Below are positions 49,101-57,382 of a stretch of DNA of 64,000 nucleotides, in pieces. Numbering within the stretch: position 1 is the stretch's first letter; every line of letters begins with the position of its first letter. The stretch is from Sphingomonas_D zeicaulis. Lineage in GTDB: Bacteria; Pseudomonadota; Alphaproteobacteria; Sphingomonadales; Sphingomonadaceae. The stretch is taken from contig NZ_JBNPXQ010000001.1 in assembly GCF_050433225.1 (NCBI RefSeq), positions 1,240,001 to 1,304,000 of the forward strand, in the 5' to 3' direction. The notes under the pieces were generated by a model. It was not told where the DNA came from. It worked only from the letters and a program-made list of their open reading frames with translations, and made no database searches. A program made the position numbers and the translations under genes.

Positions 49101-50476
49101 CGGGGCTCAGCGGCGTCGGTGTCCAACTGCGCGGCGGGGACGGCAATGATATGCTCACCGGCAGTGCCGGCGCCGACCAGCTCGATGGCGGCGAGGGGGC
49201 GGACATTGTCATCGGCGGCGCTGGCAATGATCTCGCCAAGCTCGGCAATGGCGATGACGAATTCCGCTGGGCCGCGGGCGGCGGCGCCGATCAGGTTGAA
49301 GGGCAAAGCGGGCTGGACAGTCTCGCTTTCTCCACCGGCGCGCTTGCGGACGCGGTGAGCGTGACCGCCGTCGGCAGTCGCGTGCTGGTCGCGGAGGCAG
49401 GGGGCGGCGCGGTCAGCGCCGCGACCATCGAGACGATCAACCTCGCGCCGCTGGGCGGTACGGACAGCATCGTGATCGGCCATCTCGGCGGCACCGACGT
49501 GCAGCGCGTCGCGCTCAACCTCGGCGCCACAGCCGCCGCACTCAGCGGCGACGCCCGGGTCGATCGGGTGACGTTGGAGGGCAGCGGCATCAACGATGTC
49601 ATCCAGGTCATCGCAGAGATCGGCGGCTTCGCCGTGACCGGATTGGGTGCGGTGATCGGCGTCCGCAACGCCGATGCGACCGACCTTTTCGAAATCCGCG
49701 GCGGCAGCGGCAATGATCTCCTGGCCATCGATGCCGGCGTCGGCGCATCCGCCGGGCAGTTCCTGCTCGATGGCGGCGCGGGTGACGATGTGATGGTCGG
49801 CGGCAATGGCAATGACCGCATCATCGTCGGCACCGGCGCGGATACGATCGACGGCGGCGGTGGTATCGACACTGTCGACTATGCATTGGCCGGCGGCGCG
49901 GTTGTCGTCGATCTCACCCTCGGGCTCGGTGCGCACGCCGGCGATCTCGGTGAGAGCATCATCAACATCGAGTCGGTGATCGGCTCCGCTTTTGCCGACA
50001 GCCTTTCGGGCAGCGCTGTGGCGGAGAGCCTCTTCGGCGGCGCCGGCAATGATGTGCTGGCGGGGCTCGCCGGGGCGGACGATCTGCGCGGCGATGCCGG
50101 CAATGATCGGCTGATCGGCGGTGCCGGCGCAGACCAGTTGACCGGCGGGCTCGGCGGCGATCGCTTCACCTTCCAGTCGGTTGCCGACAGCAGCGGCACC
50201 GCGCGTGACACGATACGGGACTTCAACCGCACCGAGAGTGACCGGGTGGACCTGACTGCGATCGACGCCAATGCCACGGTCAACGGCAACAACGCCTTCG
50301 CCTTCATCGGGACCGGTGCGTTCACGGGCGCGGCGGGGCAGTTGCGGGTCACCTATGGCGCGGGATCGGCGATCGTGTCGGGCGATGTGGATGGTGACCG
50401 AGTGGCCGACATCCAGATCATCTTGACCGGGGTGACCGCGGCCGATCCGTTGGTCTCGACCGACTTTTTTCTTTGA
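46139..50476 (+). CDS. Large RTX-type calcium-binding repeat protein
   Basis: 1445 residues, acidic, no cysteine-rich or N-terminal signal sequence. Glycine- and aspartate-rich nonapeptides of the RTX type (GGAGNDSVTGGSGADQLFGQ and many others) form calcium-binding beta-rolls. Between them is a distinct module with F-x-W-x2-G-D-G and later MDLNDVETID..GGAD, present as two near-identical copies (residues 155-376 and 494-715) and two divergent ones (about 821-922 and 1031-1127). The C-terminus (DRFTFQSVADSSGTARDTIR onward, ending VSTDFFL) resembles serralysin-type type I secretion signals. Probably secreted and surface-associated or an adhesin. No type I exporter genes lie nearby. No enzymatic domain was recognised. 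ATG 46139 has GGAG upstream. Confidence 0.85.
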   Translation: MRKKFVEADPAFASITDVTASFANDTLSAFGASFADTIVFSRNAAGVILVNGGATPVTGGTPTVANTALIQAFGQTGDDVLALDEASGALPRANLFGGAGNDSVTGGSGADQLFGQAGNDMLVGRGGTDFLFGGTENDVLIGGDGDDQMFGESGDDRIIWNPGDDTDLAEGGDGTDTVEVSGGNGDELFTVTANGTRVRFDRLEPAPFALDIGTSERLVVNMNGGNDTFSATGNLAALIAVTVDGGTGNDTLLGSNGNDLLLGADGDDFVDGQQGNDTALLGAGNDVFQWDPGDGNDVIEGQSGIDRLLFNGSAAGEIMNLLANGERALFTRNIANIVMDLNDVETIDVRAFGGADLVTVNDLSGTDVTQIRVDLAAAGGVDDLAADVVQAHATGGADSAGIVVGPDGVATSGLAATTIVSGGFVGDRLVLMGLGGDDVLTTTGFAAIQFELDGGTGNDQLNGGSARDILTGGDGDDVLRGGDGYDQMVGGAGDDRIIWNPGDDTDLAEGGDGTDTVEVNGGNGDALFTITANGARVRFDRLDPAPFSLDIGTAERLVLTAGGGDDTVSATGNLAALIQITVDGGAGNDTLLGSNGADLLLGGDGDDFVDGQQGNDTALLGAGDDLFQWDPGDGSDVVEGQTGADRLLFNGSNAAEIMEVSASGGRALLTRNIANIVMDLNDVETIDIKAVGGADVINVNPLTGTDVRQVRIDLGGADAAADVVNIAGTAGIDQIILTGGPGQIAVQGLVAEVIVGGAEPTDRVRLALGGGNDVVNAGALLDGGAILEIDLGAGTNRVTGSQGADVVTGGDGVDTVAAGRGNDIALLGAGNDRFIWNSGDGNDLFEAGAGIDQLDLVGGAGDDVFALAPAGGRLVAFGIGGSVDTDDVERVAIIAGAGSDTISVGDLSGTDLPQVTIDLAGANPALADGASDFVSLFTGAGDAMVNLSGSGGTVFTSGLAGKLSIVRADASDIVSVNGGAGNDRLSAAGLSGVGVQLRGGDGNDMLTGSAGADQLDGGEGADIVIGGAGNDLAKLGNGDDEFRWAAGGGADQVEGQSGLDSLAFSTGALADAVSVTAVGSRVLVAEAGGGAVSAATIETINLAPLGGTDSIVIGHLGGTDVQRVALNLGATAAALSGDARVDRVTLEGSGINDVIQVIAEIGGFAVTGLGAVIGVRNADATDLFEIRGGSGNDLLAIDAGVGASAGQFLLDGGAGDDVMVGGNGNDRIIVGTGADTIDGGGGIDTVDYALAGGAVVVDLTLGLGAHAGDLGESIINIESVIGSAFADSLSGSAVAESLFGGAGNDVLAGLAGADDLRGDAGNDRLIGGAGADQLTGGLGGDRFTFQSVADSSGTARDTIRDFNRTESDRVDLTAIDANATVNGNNAFAFIGTGAFTGAAGQLRVTYGAGSAIVSGDVDGDRVADIQIILTGVTAADPLVSTDFFL
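46601..47264 (+). repeat. Internal RTX module duplication, copy A
   Basis: Aligns with 47618-48281 at a constant offset of 1017 bp with no insertion or deletion. It includes a 54-bp stretch (47129-47182) identical to 48146-48199. Similarity extends some 50 bp further upstream in both copies. Confidence 0.9.
47618..48281 (+). repeat. Internal RTX module duplication, copy B
   Basis: Second copy of the 664-bp segment starting at 46601, in frame (offset 339 codons). Most differences are third-base changes, with conservative substitutions at a few codons. Confidence 0.9.
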
Positions 50477-50481
50477 GCGAA

Positions 50482-50525
50482 GGGCGCATCGCGGTTGCGG
50501 CCCATACTTCGGTCGCGATGCGCCC
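50482..50525 (+). terminator. Stem-loop after the RTX gene
   Basis: GGGCGCATCGCG and CGCGATGCGCCC form a perfect 12-bp stem with a 20-base loop, 5 bases after the stop. A second small hairpin (CCCTCCG-TGA-CGGAGGG) follows. No clear U-tract; likely a transcript end. Confidence 0.6.
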
Positions 50526-50598
50526 CTCTAGGGGTTCCCCTCCGTGACGGAGGGTTCTAGGGCCGGCTGAACATGAAAAAATGATATGAGGAACAGCT

Positions 50599-52110
50599 AT
50601 GAGCAGCCGGATAGCCCATGCCGATTTGCGGTCGAAGATCATGTCGGCGGATGCAGCGGCGGCGTTGATCGGATCGGGCAGCACGGTGGGCATGAGCGGC
50701 TTCACCGGCTCGGGCTATCCCAAGGCGGTGCCGCAGGCGCTTGCCGCGCGCATCGAGGCTGAACATGCTGCCGGCAACCCGTTCCGCATCCGCGTGTGGA
50801 CCGGCGCCTCGACCGGCCCCGAGCTCGACGGCGCGCTCGCCAAGGCGGATGGCATCGAATTCCGGCTGCCTTATAATTCCGATCCGATCGCACGCGAAAA
50901 GATCAACCGCGGCGAGATGGACTATTTCGACATGCATCTCAGCCAGGTCGCGCCGATGGCGTGGCAGGGCTTTCTGGGGCCGCTGGACACCGCCGTCGTC
51001 GAGATCAGCGGCATCCGCCCGGATGGCTCGCTGATCCCCTCATCCTCGGTCGGCAACAACAAGACCTGGCTCGATCGCGCCAGCCAGATCATCCTCGAGG
51101 TCAACGCCTGGCAGAACCCGGCGCTGGAGGGGATGCACGACATCTATTACGGCACCCGCCTGCCGCCGGATCGCGTGCCGATCCCGCTGGTCCGCCCGGA
51201 TGACCGCATCGGCGAAGCCTATCTGCGCTGCGATCCCGCCAAGATCGTCGCCATCGTCGAGACCGAGGCGCCCGATCGCAACCTGCCCTTCGCCGCGCCC
51301 GATGCCAGCGCGCATGCGATCGCCGGCCATCTGCTCGAATTCTTCGCGCATGAGGTGAAGCGCGGCCGGCTGCCCGCCTCGCTGCTGCCGATCCAGTCCG
51401 GGGTCGGCAACATCGCCAACGCGGTGCTCACCGGCCTCGTCGACGGCCCCTTCACGGACATGACCGCCTATACCGAGGTGATCCAGGACGGCATGCTGGA
51501 CCTGCTCGATGCCGGCAAGCTGCGCATCGCCTCCGCCACTGCCTTCTCGCTGAGCCCGGAAGCGGCGGCACGGATCAATGCCGACATGCTCCATTATCGT
51601 GAGCGCATGATCCTGCGCCCGCAGGAAATCAGCAACCATCCGGAGCTGATCCGCCGCCTCGGCTGCCTGGCGATGAACGGGCTGATCGAGGCCGACATCT
51701 ACGGCAACGTCAACTCGACCCATGTGATGGGATCGCGCATCCAGAACGGCATCGGCGGCTCGGGCGATTTCGCGCGCAACGCCTATGTCTCGATCTTCAT
51801 GACGCCGTCGACGGCGAAGGGCGGCGCGATCTCGGCGATCGTGCCGCAGGCCTCGCATGTCGATCATATCGCGCAGGATGTGCAGGTGCTGGTGACCGAA
51901 CAGGGGCTGGCCGACCTCCGCGGCCTCAGCCCCAAGCAGCGCGCCCAGCTCATCATCGAGAATTGCGCGCACCCGAATTACCGGCCGATGCTGGCCGACT
52001 ATTATGAGCGGGCGCGGAAGGGATCCTATGGCCAGCAATCTCCCTCGCTCCCGGGCGAGGCGCTGAGCTGGCATCAGCGCTTCATCGATACGGGCAGCAT
52101 GCTGCCCTGA
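50599..52110 (+). CDS. Acetyl-CoA hydrolase/succinyl-CoA:acetate CoA-transferase family
   Basis: 503 residues, class I CoA-transferase. Catalytic Glu is E293 in YTEVIQDGMLDLLDAGKL, close to E294 of the Acetobacter succinyl-CoA:acetate CoA-transferase. The oxyanion/CoA motif is IQSGVGNIANAVL; others are GMSGFTGSGYPKAVPQALA, SSVGNNKTWLD, VMGSRIQNGIGGSGDFARNA and LRGLSPKQRAQLII. It could recycle acetate, for example from the PoxB reaction encoded at 4.7-6.4 kb. GAGGAACAGCT precedes ATG. Hydrolase and transferase cannot be separated by eye. Confidence 0.88.
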   Translation: MSSRIAHADLRSKIMSADAAAALIGSGSTVGMSGFTGSGYPKAVPQALAARIEAEHAAGNPFRIRVWTGASTGPELDGALAKADGIEFRLPYNSDPIAREKINRGEMDYFDMHLSQVAPMAWQGFLGPLDTAVVEISGIRPDGSLIPSSSVGNNKTWLDRASQIILEVNAWQNPALEGMHDIYYGTRLPPDRVPIPLVRPDDRIGEAYLRCDPAKIVAIVETEAPDRNLPFAAPDASAHAIAGHLLEFFAHEVKRGRLPASLLPIQSGVGNIANAVLTGLVDGPFTDMTAYTEVIQDGMLDLLDAGKLRIASATAFSLSPEAAARINADMLHYRERMILRPQEISNHPELIRRLGCLAMNGLIEADIYGNVNSTHVMGSRIQNGIGGSGDFARNAYVSIFMTPSTAKGGAISAIVPQASHVDHIAQDVQVLVTEQGLADLRGLSPKQRAQLIIENCAHPNYRPMLADYYERARKGSYGQQSPSLPGEALSWHQRFIDTGSMLP

Positions 52111-52122
52111 AGCGGAAGCGGC

Positions 52123-52338
52123 TCAGCGGCGGCGCTTCTCGGTCCCGCCGGAGGCGCCCAGCGCCGCAACCATCGCGACAATGATCAGCGCTACGCTGGA
52201 CGCGATCAGCTTGTCGCCGATCGCCTGATTGATGAGCACGAACAGGACGATGAGGGTCGCGGCGAGCGCGCCGAAGACGGCAAGCGTCTGGTGCGCGGTG
52301 CTGCGGGTGTGGGTCAGTTGGGTCGATTGGGTCTGCAT
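52123..52338 (-). CDS. Small membrane protein
   Basis: 71 residues: a Thr/Gln-rich N-terminus (MQTQSTQLTHTRSTAHQ), two hydrophobic segments (LAVFGALAATLIVLFVLINQ and LIASSVALIIVAMVAALGAS) and a basic tail GGTEKRRR. GGAGGAAAGAC just before ATG 52338 is a strong ribosome-binding site, which supports a real gene. Function unknown. It follows pirin on the same strand with 55 bp between. Confidence 0.72.
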   Translation of the reverse strand: MQTQSTQLTHTRSTAHQTLAVFGALAATLIVLFVLINQAIGDKLIASSVALIIVAMVAALGASGGTEKRRR

Positions 52339-52393
52339 GTCTTTCCTCCGCAGTCTGGGTAGCTGCGATTCGCGGATGCCGCAGTGATGCGGG

Positions 52394-53323
52394 TCACGCC
52401 GCGGCACGGGCGGGAACAGGGTCGGGCAACGGAATGAAATCCGTCTCTGCGGGCACCTCTGCGAAGCGGCGCTGCTGCCAGTCGCGCTTGGCCTGCTCGA
52501 TCCGCTCGGGTGAGCTGGAGACGAAGTTCCAGAAGATGTGACGGCTCTCGGCGAAAGGCTCGCCGCCCACCAGCATCACCCGTGCGGCACCGATCGCGCG
52601 GATCACGATCTCGGCACCCGGCTTGAACAGCACGAGTTGGCCTTCCTCGAACGCACCGGTCTGCCCCGCCACCTCGACCTTCCCCGAGACCACGTAGATC
52701 GCTCGCTCGATATGGTCGGCGCGAAGCTGGTAGCGGGCGCGGTCCGCCAACTGGATGTCGGCATAGACGATGTCCGAATAGCTCTTCACCGGTGAGCGCA
52801 GGCCGTCGCTGGTGCCGGCGATCAGCTTGAGCGTCACACCTTCCGCGTCGATGCCGGGGATCTCGCTCGCCTTGTGATGGTCGAAGCCGGGATCCATTTC
52901 CTCCAGCCGGGTCGGCAGCGCGATCCAGCTCTGCAGCCCGAACAGTGGGCCGCCGGCGGCGCGGACGGCGGGGCCGGTGCGCTCCGAATGGACGATGCCC
53001 GAACCCGCGGTCATCAGATTGACCTCGCCGGGGCGGATCGTCTGGACGCTGCCGACGCTGTCGCGATGCAGGATCTCGCCTTCCAGCAGATAGGTGATCG
53101 TGGCGAGGCCGATATGCGGGTGCGGGCGAACGTCCAGCCCCTCGCCGCTGCCGAAGGTTGCGCGGCCCATCTGGTCGAAGAAGATGAAGGGGCCGACCAT
53201 CCTGCGCTGCGGCGAAGGCAGCGCGCGGCGGACGTTGAACCCGTCGCCCAGGTCGCGCAGCGGCGCCAGAAGAACGCGGTCGATGCCATTGTCGATGGTG
53301 TCGGTGCTGGACTGGATGCTCAT
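52394..53323 (-). CDS. Pirin family protein
   Basis: Bicupin iron protein of 309 residues. The metal ligands by comparison with human pirin are H68 and H70 (DVRPHPHIGLATITYLLEGE), H112 and E114 (GSGIVHSERT). RRALPSPQRRMVGPFIFFDQ is the conserved lead. Bacterial pirins include quercetinases and regulators of pyruvate metabolism. AAGGAAA precedes ATG. Upstream on the same strand is a small hypothetical gene with a perfect palindrome in its promoter. Confidence 0.92.
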   Translation of the reverse strand: MSIQSSTDTIDNGIDRVLLAPLRDLGDGFNVRRALPSPQRRMVGPFIFFDQMGRATFGSGEGLDVRPHPHIGLATITYLLEGEILHRDSVGSVQTIRPGEVNLMTAGSGIVHSERTGPAVRAAGGPLFGLQSWIALPTRLEEMDPGFDHHKASEIPGIDAEGVTLKLIAGTSDGLRSPVKSYSDIVYADIQLADRARYQLRADHIERAIYVVSGKVEVAGQTGAFEEGQLVLFKPGAEIVIRAIGAARVMLVGGEPFAESRHIFWNFVSSSPERIEQAKRDWQQRRFAEVPAETDFIPLPDPVPARAAA

Positions 53324-53353
53324 GGGATATTTCCTTGGAGAAGCGGGTTCGGC

Positions 53354-53668
53354 TCAGGCCGAAAGCTGCGCGATCGCGTGGACCTGCGCGGGGTTGAAAC
53401 CATGCTGGATGAGGGCGGGCATGAACTCATCGGCCGGGCGGCGGCGCGCGCGCGTCGTGCAGACGAAGCGGCGCAACGTCTCCAGCCGCGGATCCGCGAG
53501 CTGCTTGCGCTGCTCGATGCCGAACAGGGTCCGTGCGGCGCCGCTCAGCTTGTCGCGCAGGCTGCCGGCTTCGGGCGGGATGCTGCAGCCGAAGGCGTTG
53601 GCGTCATTCAGCGCCACCGCAACCGCCATCCACTCGGTCTTGCTCAGCTCCGCGACACTCGACGCCAT
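53354..53668 (-). CDS. Hypothetical protein upstream of pirin
   Basis: 104 residues from ATG 53668, chosen because GGAGG lies 5 bases upstream; ATG 53680 is in frame. Mostly helical: ASSVAELSKTEWMAVAVALN, LSGAARTLFGIEQRKQLADP, LRRFVCTTRARRRPADEFMP, ALIQHGFNPAQVHAIAQLSA. It sits 30 bp before pirin and is probably co-transcribed. Not recognised; small alpha-helical partners next to pirin are common in sphingomonads. Confidence 0.68.
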   Translation of the reverse strand: MASSVAELSKTEWMAVAVALNDANAFGCSIPPEAGSLRDKLSGAARTLFGIEQRKQLADPRLETLRRFVCTTRARRRPADEFMPALIQHGFNPAQVHAIAQLSA

Positions 53669-53745
53669 CTCTGCCTCCATCCTTCGATGACTTGGATGTA
53701 GGCGCACGCGGCTCTCAGGATCAGTCAGATAAAAGGCGACGAAAC

Positions 53746-53762
53746 TTTCTAAAATTTAGAAA
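53746..53762. promoter_or_regulatory. 17-bp perfect palindrome upstream of the pirin operon
   Basis: TTTCTAAAATTTAGAAA is perfectly symmetric about its central A and sits in an AT-rich patch 78 bp before the first gene of the hypothetical-pirin pair, between it and the penicillin-acylase gene. Probable binding site for a dimeric regulator; none is encoded next to it. Confidence 0.6.
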
Positions 53763-53818
53763 TGATCATCCATCGGTATGATTGACACCATCGCCGCCAT
53801 TCCCGATCGATGGGATCT

Positions 53819-56002
53819 CTATTCCCCCGGGCGGTAGCGCCGTTCGATATGGCCTTCGAGCTCGTCGGGATAGAAATAGACCGGGCGCAGCCGGCCTTCG
53901 GCATAAAGCGGGATCTGGTCGGCGAAATGGGGGGAGGCGGGGTTACCGCTCTGGCCGCCGGCCATCACCGCCATCGCCTGCACACGCTGGCCGAAAGCGA
54001 CGATCGCGACGAAGCTGTTGCCGCTGCTGCCATAATAGCGCTTCGTCCCCGGCCAGGGCTTTGCACCGAACGAGGCGAGGCTGCCCCATTGCGCCGAGGT
54101 GAAGGGCACCGGCACAGAAGGTTTATCATCGTCGAAATGCGGGCGGATCGCGCCGTCCAGCCGCTGGAAGCGATTGATCGTCCGCCACGGCGTGCGCCAG
54201 TCGCCGAAATCCTGCGTCAGCCGGTCGACCGCGGTGGCCAGCGCCGCCAGCCGCGCCTCGGCGCTGACGCGGGTGGCGATATAGTCGGGCACGTTCATCC
54301 GTTCCGCCTGCGCCGCGCTGCCGACCTTACGCCAGAGTTCATCGCCCCAGAAGATCGCCAGGCTGGTCGCGGTGGAGTCCGCCGCCCAGCGATGATCCCA
54401 GCCTTTCAGCAGCGCAATCGGCGCGGCCAGCCTCTTGCGCCCCGGATCGCCGGCTGGCAGCGCCTCCCATGCGGCGACGAGGTCGTGCAATAGCCGGGCG
54501 AACGCCGGCAGATAAGGATCGAACGCGGCCGTGCGCAGCTTGTCGGCGGTCCAGCCGCTCTTGCCCTTCAGCAGCAGTTCGGCATGCACGCCGCGCGCAT
54601 TACCGCCCACCTGGTCCATATAGCGTGGGAAGGCGCTGGCCTTCGGGCTTTCCGGCCCCGCTGCGTTCCACGGCCAGTCATTGGTGTTGTAGACCCAGCC
54701 GATGCGCGGATTGGCGACGCTTGGCAGGCTGTCCAGCCTGTGGATTTCCTTCCAGTCGGTCGCGGGATCGCTGCCGTCCACCGGGTTGCGATAGTCGAAG
54801 CGGTCATCGCGTACCGGCATGAACTGCGGCATCAGGAAGGCGATATTGCCCGCGCTGTCGGCGAACAGCGTGTCGTTGGACGAATTGGCGGCGCGTTCCG
54901 CCACCGCCATATAGGTCTTCAGGTCGGTCGCCTTGGTGCGCAAATAGCTTTGCTCCAGCGCCGGCACCGGCTTCCACATCAGCGCCGTGGCGATCCACTT
55001 GCCGTCCTTCGCCGCGACGATCGGGCCGTGGTGCGATCGCCAGGTGGTGAAGCTGCGCTCCCCCATCGCGCCATCCGGCCGGCGAAAACGCAAGGTGACG
55101 ACCTGCTTGGTCAGCGGGCGCAGCGTATCGCCATAACGGTAGGAAAGCGTGCACTTCCGTCGCACCACCGCCTCGGCGAATTCGTCGACATTGTCGACGG
55201 TGGACGAGGTGTGCATCCAGCCGGCCTGCGCATTGAACCCCTGATAGATGAAGAACTGCCCCCAGGTGCTCGCGCCATAGGCGTTCAGCCCTTCCGCGCT
55301 GGTCATCTGCGCTTCGGAGCGGAAATAGAAGCTGGTGTGCGGGTTGATCAGCAGCAGCGCACGACCATCGGCGGTGAGCCGCGGCGCGATCGCGATGCCG
55401 TTGGACCCCGAAGGTTCGCGCGGCACCATGCCGATCTCTTCGGGCGTCGGCTGCGGGGGCACGCCATAGAAACGCTGCAGCGCGCTCAGCGAGATCCGCT
55501 CGATATCGCCGCCGATGCTGCCCTCGGTGAAGCTCAGCGCCATCCACGGCTCGAACCGCTTCAACACCTTCGGCTTCGTCTCGGGATGAGTCGCGAGATA
55601 ATGGTTCAGCCCATCGGCCCAGGCCTGCATCAACGCGCGCAGCCAGGCCGGGCTCGCGGCATAATCGGCCTGCAGCTCGGCGGGATCGACGAACAGCCGC
55701 TGGCGCAGGTCCGCCCAGATCGCCTCCTCACCTTCGGCCTCCGCCGTCCGCCCCAGCGCGGTCAGGTAATTGGCCTCGATCCGCGCGAAATCATCTTCCG
55801 CCTGCGCATAGATCAGTCCGAACACCGCATCCGCGTCGGTCCGTCCCTTCACATGGGGAATGCCCCAATCGTCGCGGATGATCGTCACGCGCGCCGCCTG
55901 CGCGCGCCACCGCGCCGTCTCGGCATCCGGTGCGCTCGCCGCCGCGGTCAGCATTGCCAGCAGGATCAGTGGATTGCGCGCGCGTCGGAGAGCCCTATTC
56001 AT
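53819..56002 (-). CDS. Penicillin acylase family Ntn hydrolase
   Basis: Periplasmic amidase of 727 residues made as one chain and autocleaved. Signal peptide near MNRALRRARNPLILLAMLTA. The alpha-subunit starts at RVTIIRDDWGIPHVKGRTDA. The nucleophile of the beta-subunit is S200 in PSGSNGIAIAP. Further motifs: LLINPHTSFYFRSEAQM, FIYQGFNAQAGWMHTSS, NPRIGWVYNTNDWP and the C-terminal GSSGNSFVAIVAFG..GGQSGNPASPHFADQ. The family includes penicillin, cephalosporin and acyl-homoserine-lactone acylases; the aculeacin/AHL side is as likely as beta-lactams. ATG 56002 gives the signal peptide. Divergent from an amidohydrolase gene with 35 bp between. Confidence 0.92.
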   Translation of the reverse strand: MNRALRRARNPLILLAMLTAAASAPDAETARWRAQAARVTIIRDDWGIPHVKGRTDADAVFGLIYAQAEDDFARIEANYLTALGRTAEAEGEEAIWADLRQRLFVDPAELQADYAASPAWLRALMQAWADGLNHYLATHPETKPKVLKRFEPWMALSFTEGSIGGDIERISLSALQRFYGVPPQPTPEEIGMVPREPSGSNGIAIAPRLTADGRALLLINPHTSFYFRSEAQMTSAEGLNAYGASTWGQFFIYQGFNAQAGWMHTSSTVDNVDEFAEAVVRRKCTLSYRYGDTLRPLTKQVVTLRFRRPDGAMGERSFTTWRSHHGPIVAAKDGKWIATALMWKPVPALEQSYLRTKATDLKTYMAVAERAANSSNDTLFADSAGNIAFLMPQFMPVRDDRFDYRNPVDGSDPATDWKEIHRLDSLPSVANPRIGWVYNTNDWPWNAAGPESPKASAFPRYMDQVGGNARGVHAELLLKGKSGWTADKLRTAAFDPYLPAFARLLHDLVAAWEALPAGDPGRKRLAAPIALLKGWDHRWAADSTATSLAIFWGDELWRKVGSAAQAERMNVPDYIATRVSAEARLAALATAVDRLTQDFGDWRTPWRTINRFQRLDGAIRPHFDDDKPSVPVPFTSAQWGSLASFGAKPWPGTKRYYGSSGNSFVAIVAFGQRVQAMAVMAGGQSGNPASPHFADQIPLYAEGRLRPVYFYPDELEGHIERRYRPGE

Positions 56003-56037
56003 GGACCGAAGCCTAGTTGGGGACGGGGGGAAAGACC

Positions 56038-57321
56038 ATGCGCTGGCTGATGATGATGTTTGCGGCATTGGCGTTGGCCCCGATGGCGGCGCACGCCCAA
56101 TCTGCAACGCAACCGGCAACGCTGCTGCTGAAGCCCGCGGCGGTGTTCGACGGCGTTGACGGCAAGACGCATCGCGGCTGGCAGGTGATGGTGCGTGGGG
56201 ATACGATCGCCGCGGTCGGTCCCGATCTCGCCGCGCCCGCCGATGCGACGGTCATCGACCTCGCCGGCGCTACGCTCATGCCGGGGATGATCGAGGGTCA
56301 CGGTCACCTGTTCCTCCACCCCTATAATGAGACGAGCTGGGACGATCAGGTGCTTCATGAGGCGCTGGCGCTGCGCACCGCGCGGGCAGTGGCGCAAGCC
56401 CGCACCACCTTGCGCGCGGGCTTCACCACCCTGCGCGATCTCGGCACCGAGGGCGCCGGCTATGCCGATGTCGGGCTCAAGGCGGCGATCGAACAGGGCA
56501 TCGTCGAAGGGCCGCGCCTGCTCGTCTCGACCCGCGCGATCGTCGCGCTCGGCGCCTATGGCCCCAAGGGGTTCGAGCCTGGCGTACCGGTGCCGCAGGG
56601 GGCGGAGGAGGCGTCGGGCGTCGATGGCGTCGTCGCCGCCGTGCGTCGCCAGATCGCCGCGGGCGCGGACTGGATCAAGCTCTATGCTGATTATCGCTGG
56701 CGCCCCGGCGAGCCGAGCCGCGCGACGTTGAGCGCGGCCGAGATCGAAGCTGCGGTGGCGGCAGCGCATGATGCCGGCCGCCCCGTCGCGGTTCATGCCG
56801 GCACCGCGGAGGGGATGAAGCGCGCGATCGCCGCCGGCGCCGACACGATCGAACATGGCGATGGCGGTACAGCGGAGATTTTCGCGGCGATGGCGGCGAA
56901 GCGCGTGGCGTTCTGTCCGACGCTCGCCGCGTCGGACGCGGTCTCACGCTATCGCGGCTGGGAAGGCCGCGCGCCCGCACCGTCGGCTGTGCAGCACAGC
57001 GTTTCAAGCCTCCAGCTGGCGCTGAAGGCCGGCGTTCCGATCTGCATGGGCGGTGATGTCGGCGTCTACGCGCATGGTGACAATGCGCGAGAGATGGAGC
57101 AGATGGTCGAGGCCGGGATGAGCCCGGCACAGGTGCTGGTCGCCGCCACCTCGGGCAATGCGCGCTGGCTGCGCATGGTAGACCGGATCGGTGCGGTGAA
57201 ACCGGGGCTTCTCGCCGATCTGGTCGCGGTGGAAGGCGATCCGGTGGCGGATATCAAGGCGGTGCGCCGCATCCGCCTGGTCGTGAAGAATGGCGCGATC
57301 GTGCGCCGGGAAGGGGACTGA
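56038..57321 (+). CDS. Secreted metal-dependent amidohydrolase
   Basis: 427 residues. Signal peptide MRWLMMMFAALALAPMAAHA. Amidohydrolase-superfamily signature: metal pair H88 and H90 in PGMIEGHGHLFLHPY, Lys in DWIKLYADYRW, His in PVAVHAGTAEGMK and DTIEHGDGG, Asp in CMGGDVGVYAHGDN. It resembles the imidazolonepropionase-like/Xaa-Pro dipeptidase group that cleaves N-acyl or dipeptide bonds. GGGGGAAAGACC precedes ATG 56038. It probably shares a promoter region with the divergent acylase and may act on its product. Confidence 0.9.
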   Translation: MRWLMMMFAALALAPMAAHAQSATQPATLLLKPAAVFDGVDGKTHRGWQVMVRGDTIAAVGPDLAAPADATVIDLAGATLMPGMIEGHGHLFLHPYNETSWDDQVLHEALALRTARAVAQARTTLRAGFTTLRDLGTEGAGYADVGLKAAIEQGIVEGPRLLVSTRAIVALGAYGPKGFEPGVPVPQGAEEASGVDGVVAAVRRQIAAGADWIKLYADYRWRPGEPSRATLSAAEIEAAVAAAHDAGRPVAVHAGTAEGMKRAIAAGADTIEHGDGGTAEIFAAMAAKRVAFCPTLAASDAVSRYRGWEGRAPAPSAVQHSVSSLQLALKAGVPICMGGDVGVYAHGDNAREMEQMVEAGMSPAQVLVAATSGNARWLRMVDRIGAVKPGLLADLVAVEGDPVADIKAVRRIRLVVKNGAIVRREGD

Positions 57322-57382
57322 CCGGAGGTTCGGCGGTCCAGCGACGGCACATGCCGCCGCTGGTCGCCGTCAGCCGCTGGTG

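Noticed and set aside
46217..49936. A 1239-codon open frame on the minus strand opposite the RTX gene
   Set aside because: It is a shadow produced by third-position G+C bias and the repetitive GGxGxD coding of the plus-strand gene; no start signal, domain or sensible composition.
46425..50150. Regular short repeats that could suggest a CRISPR or minisatellite array
   Set aside because: They are in-frame codons of RTX nonapeptides and longer protein modules, with no conserved repeat-spacer pattern.
53778..53837. A 19-codon plus-strand frame beginning ATGATTGAC near the pirin palindrome
   Set aside because: Too short, no ribosome-binding site, and it ends inside the acylase gene's 3' end.
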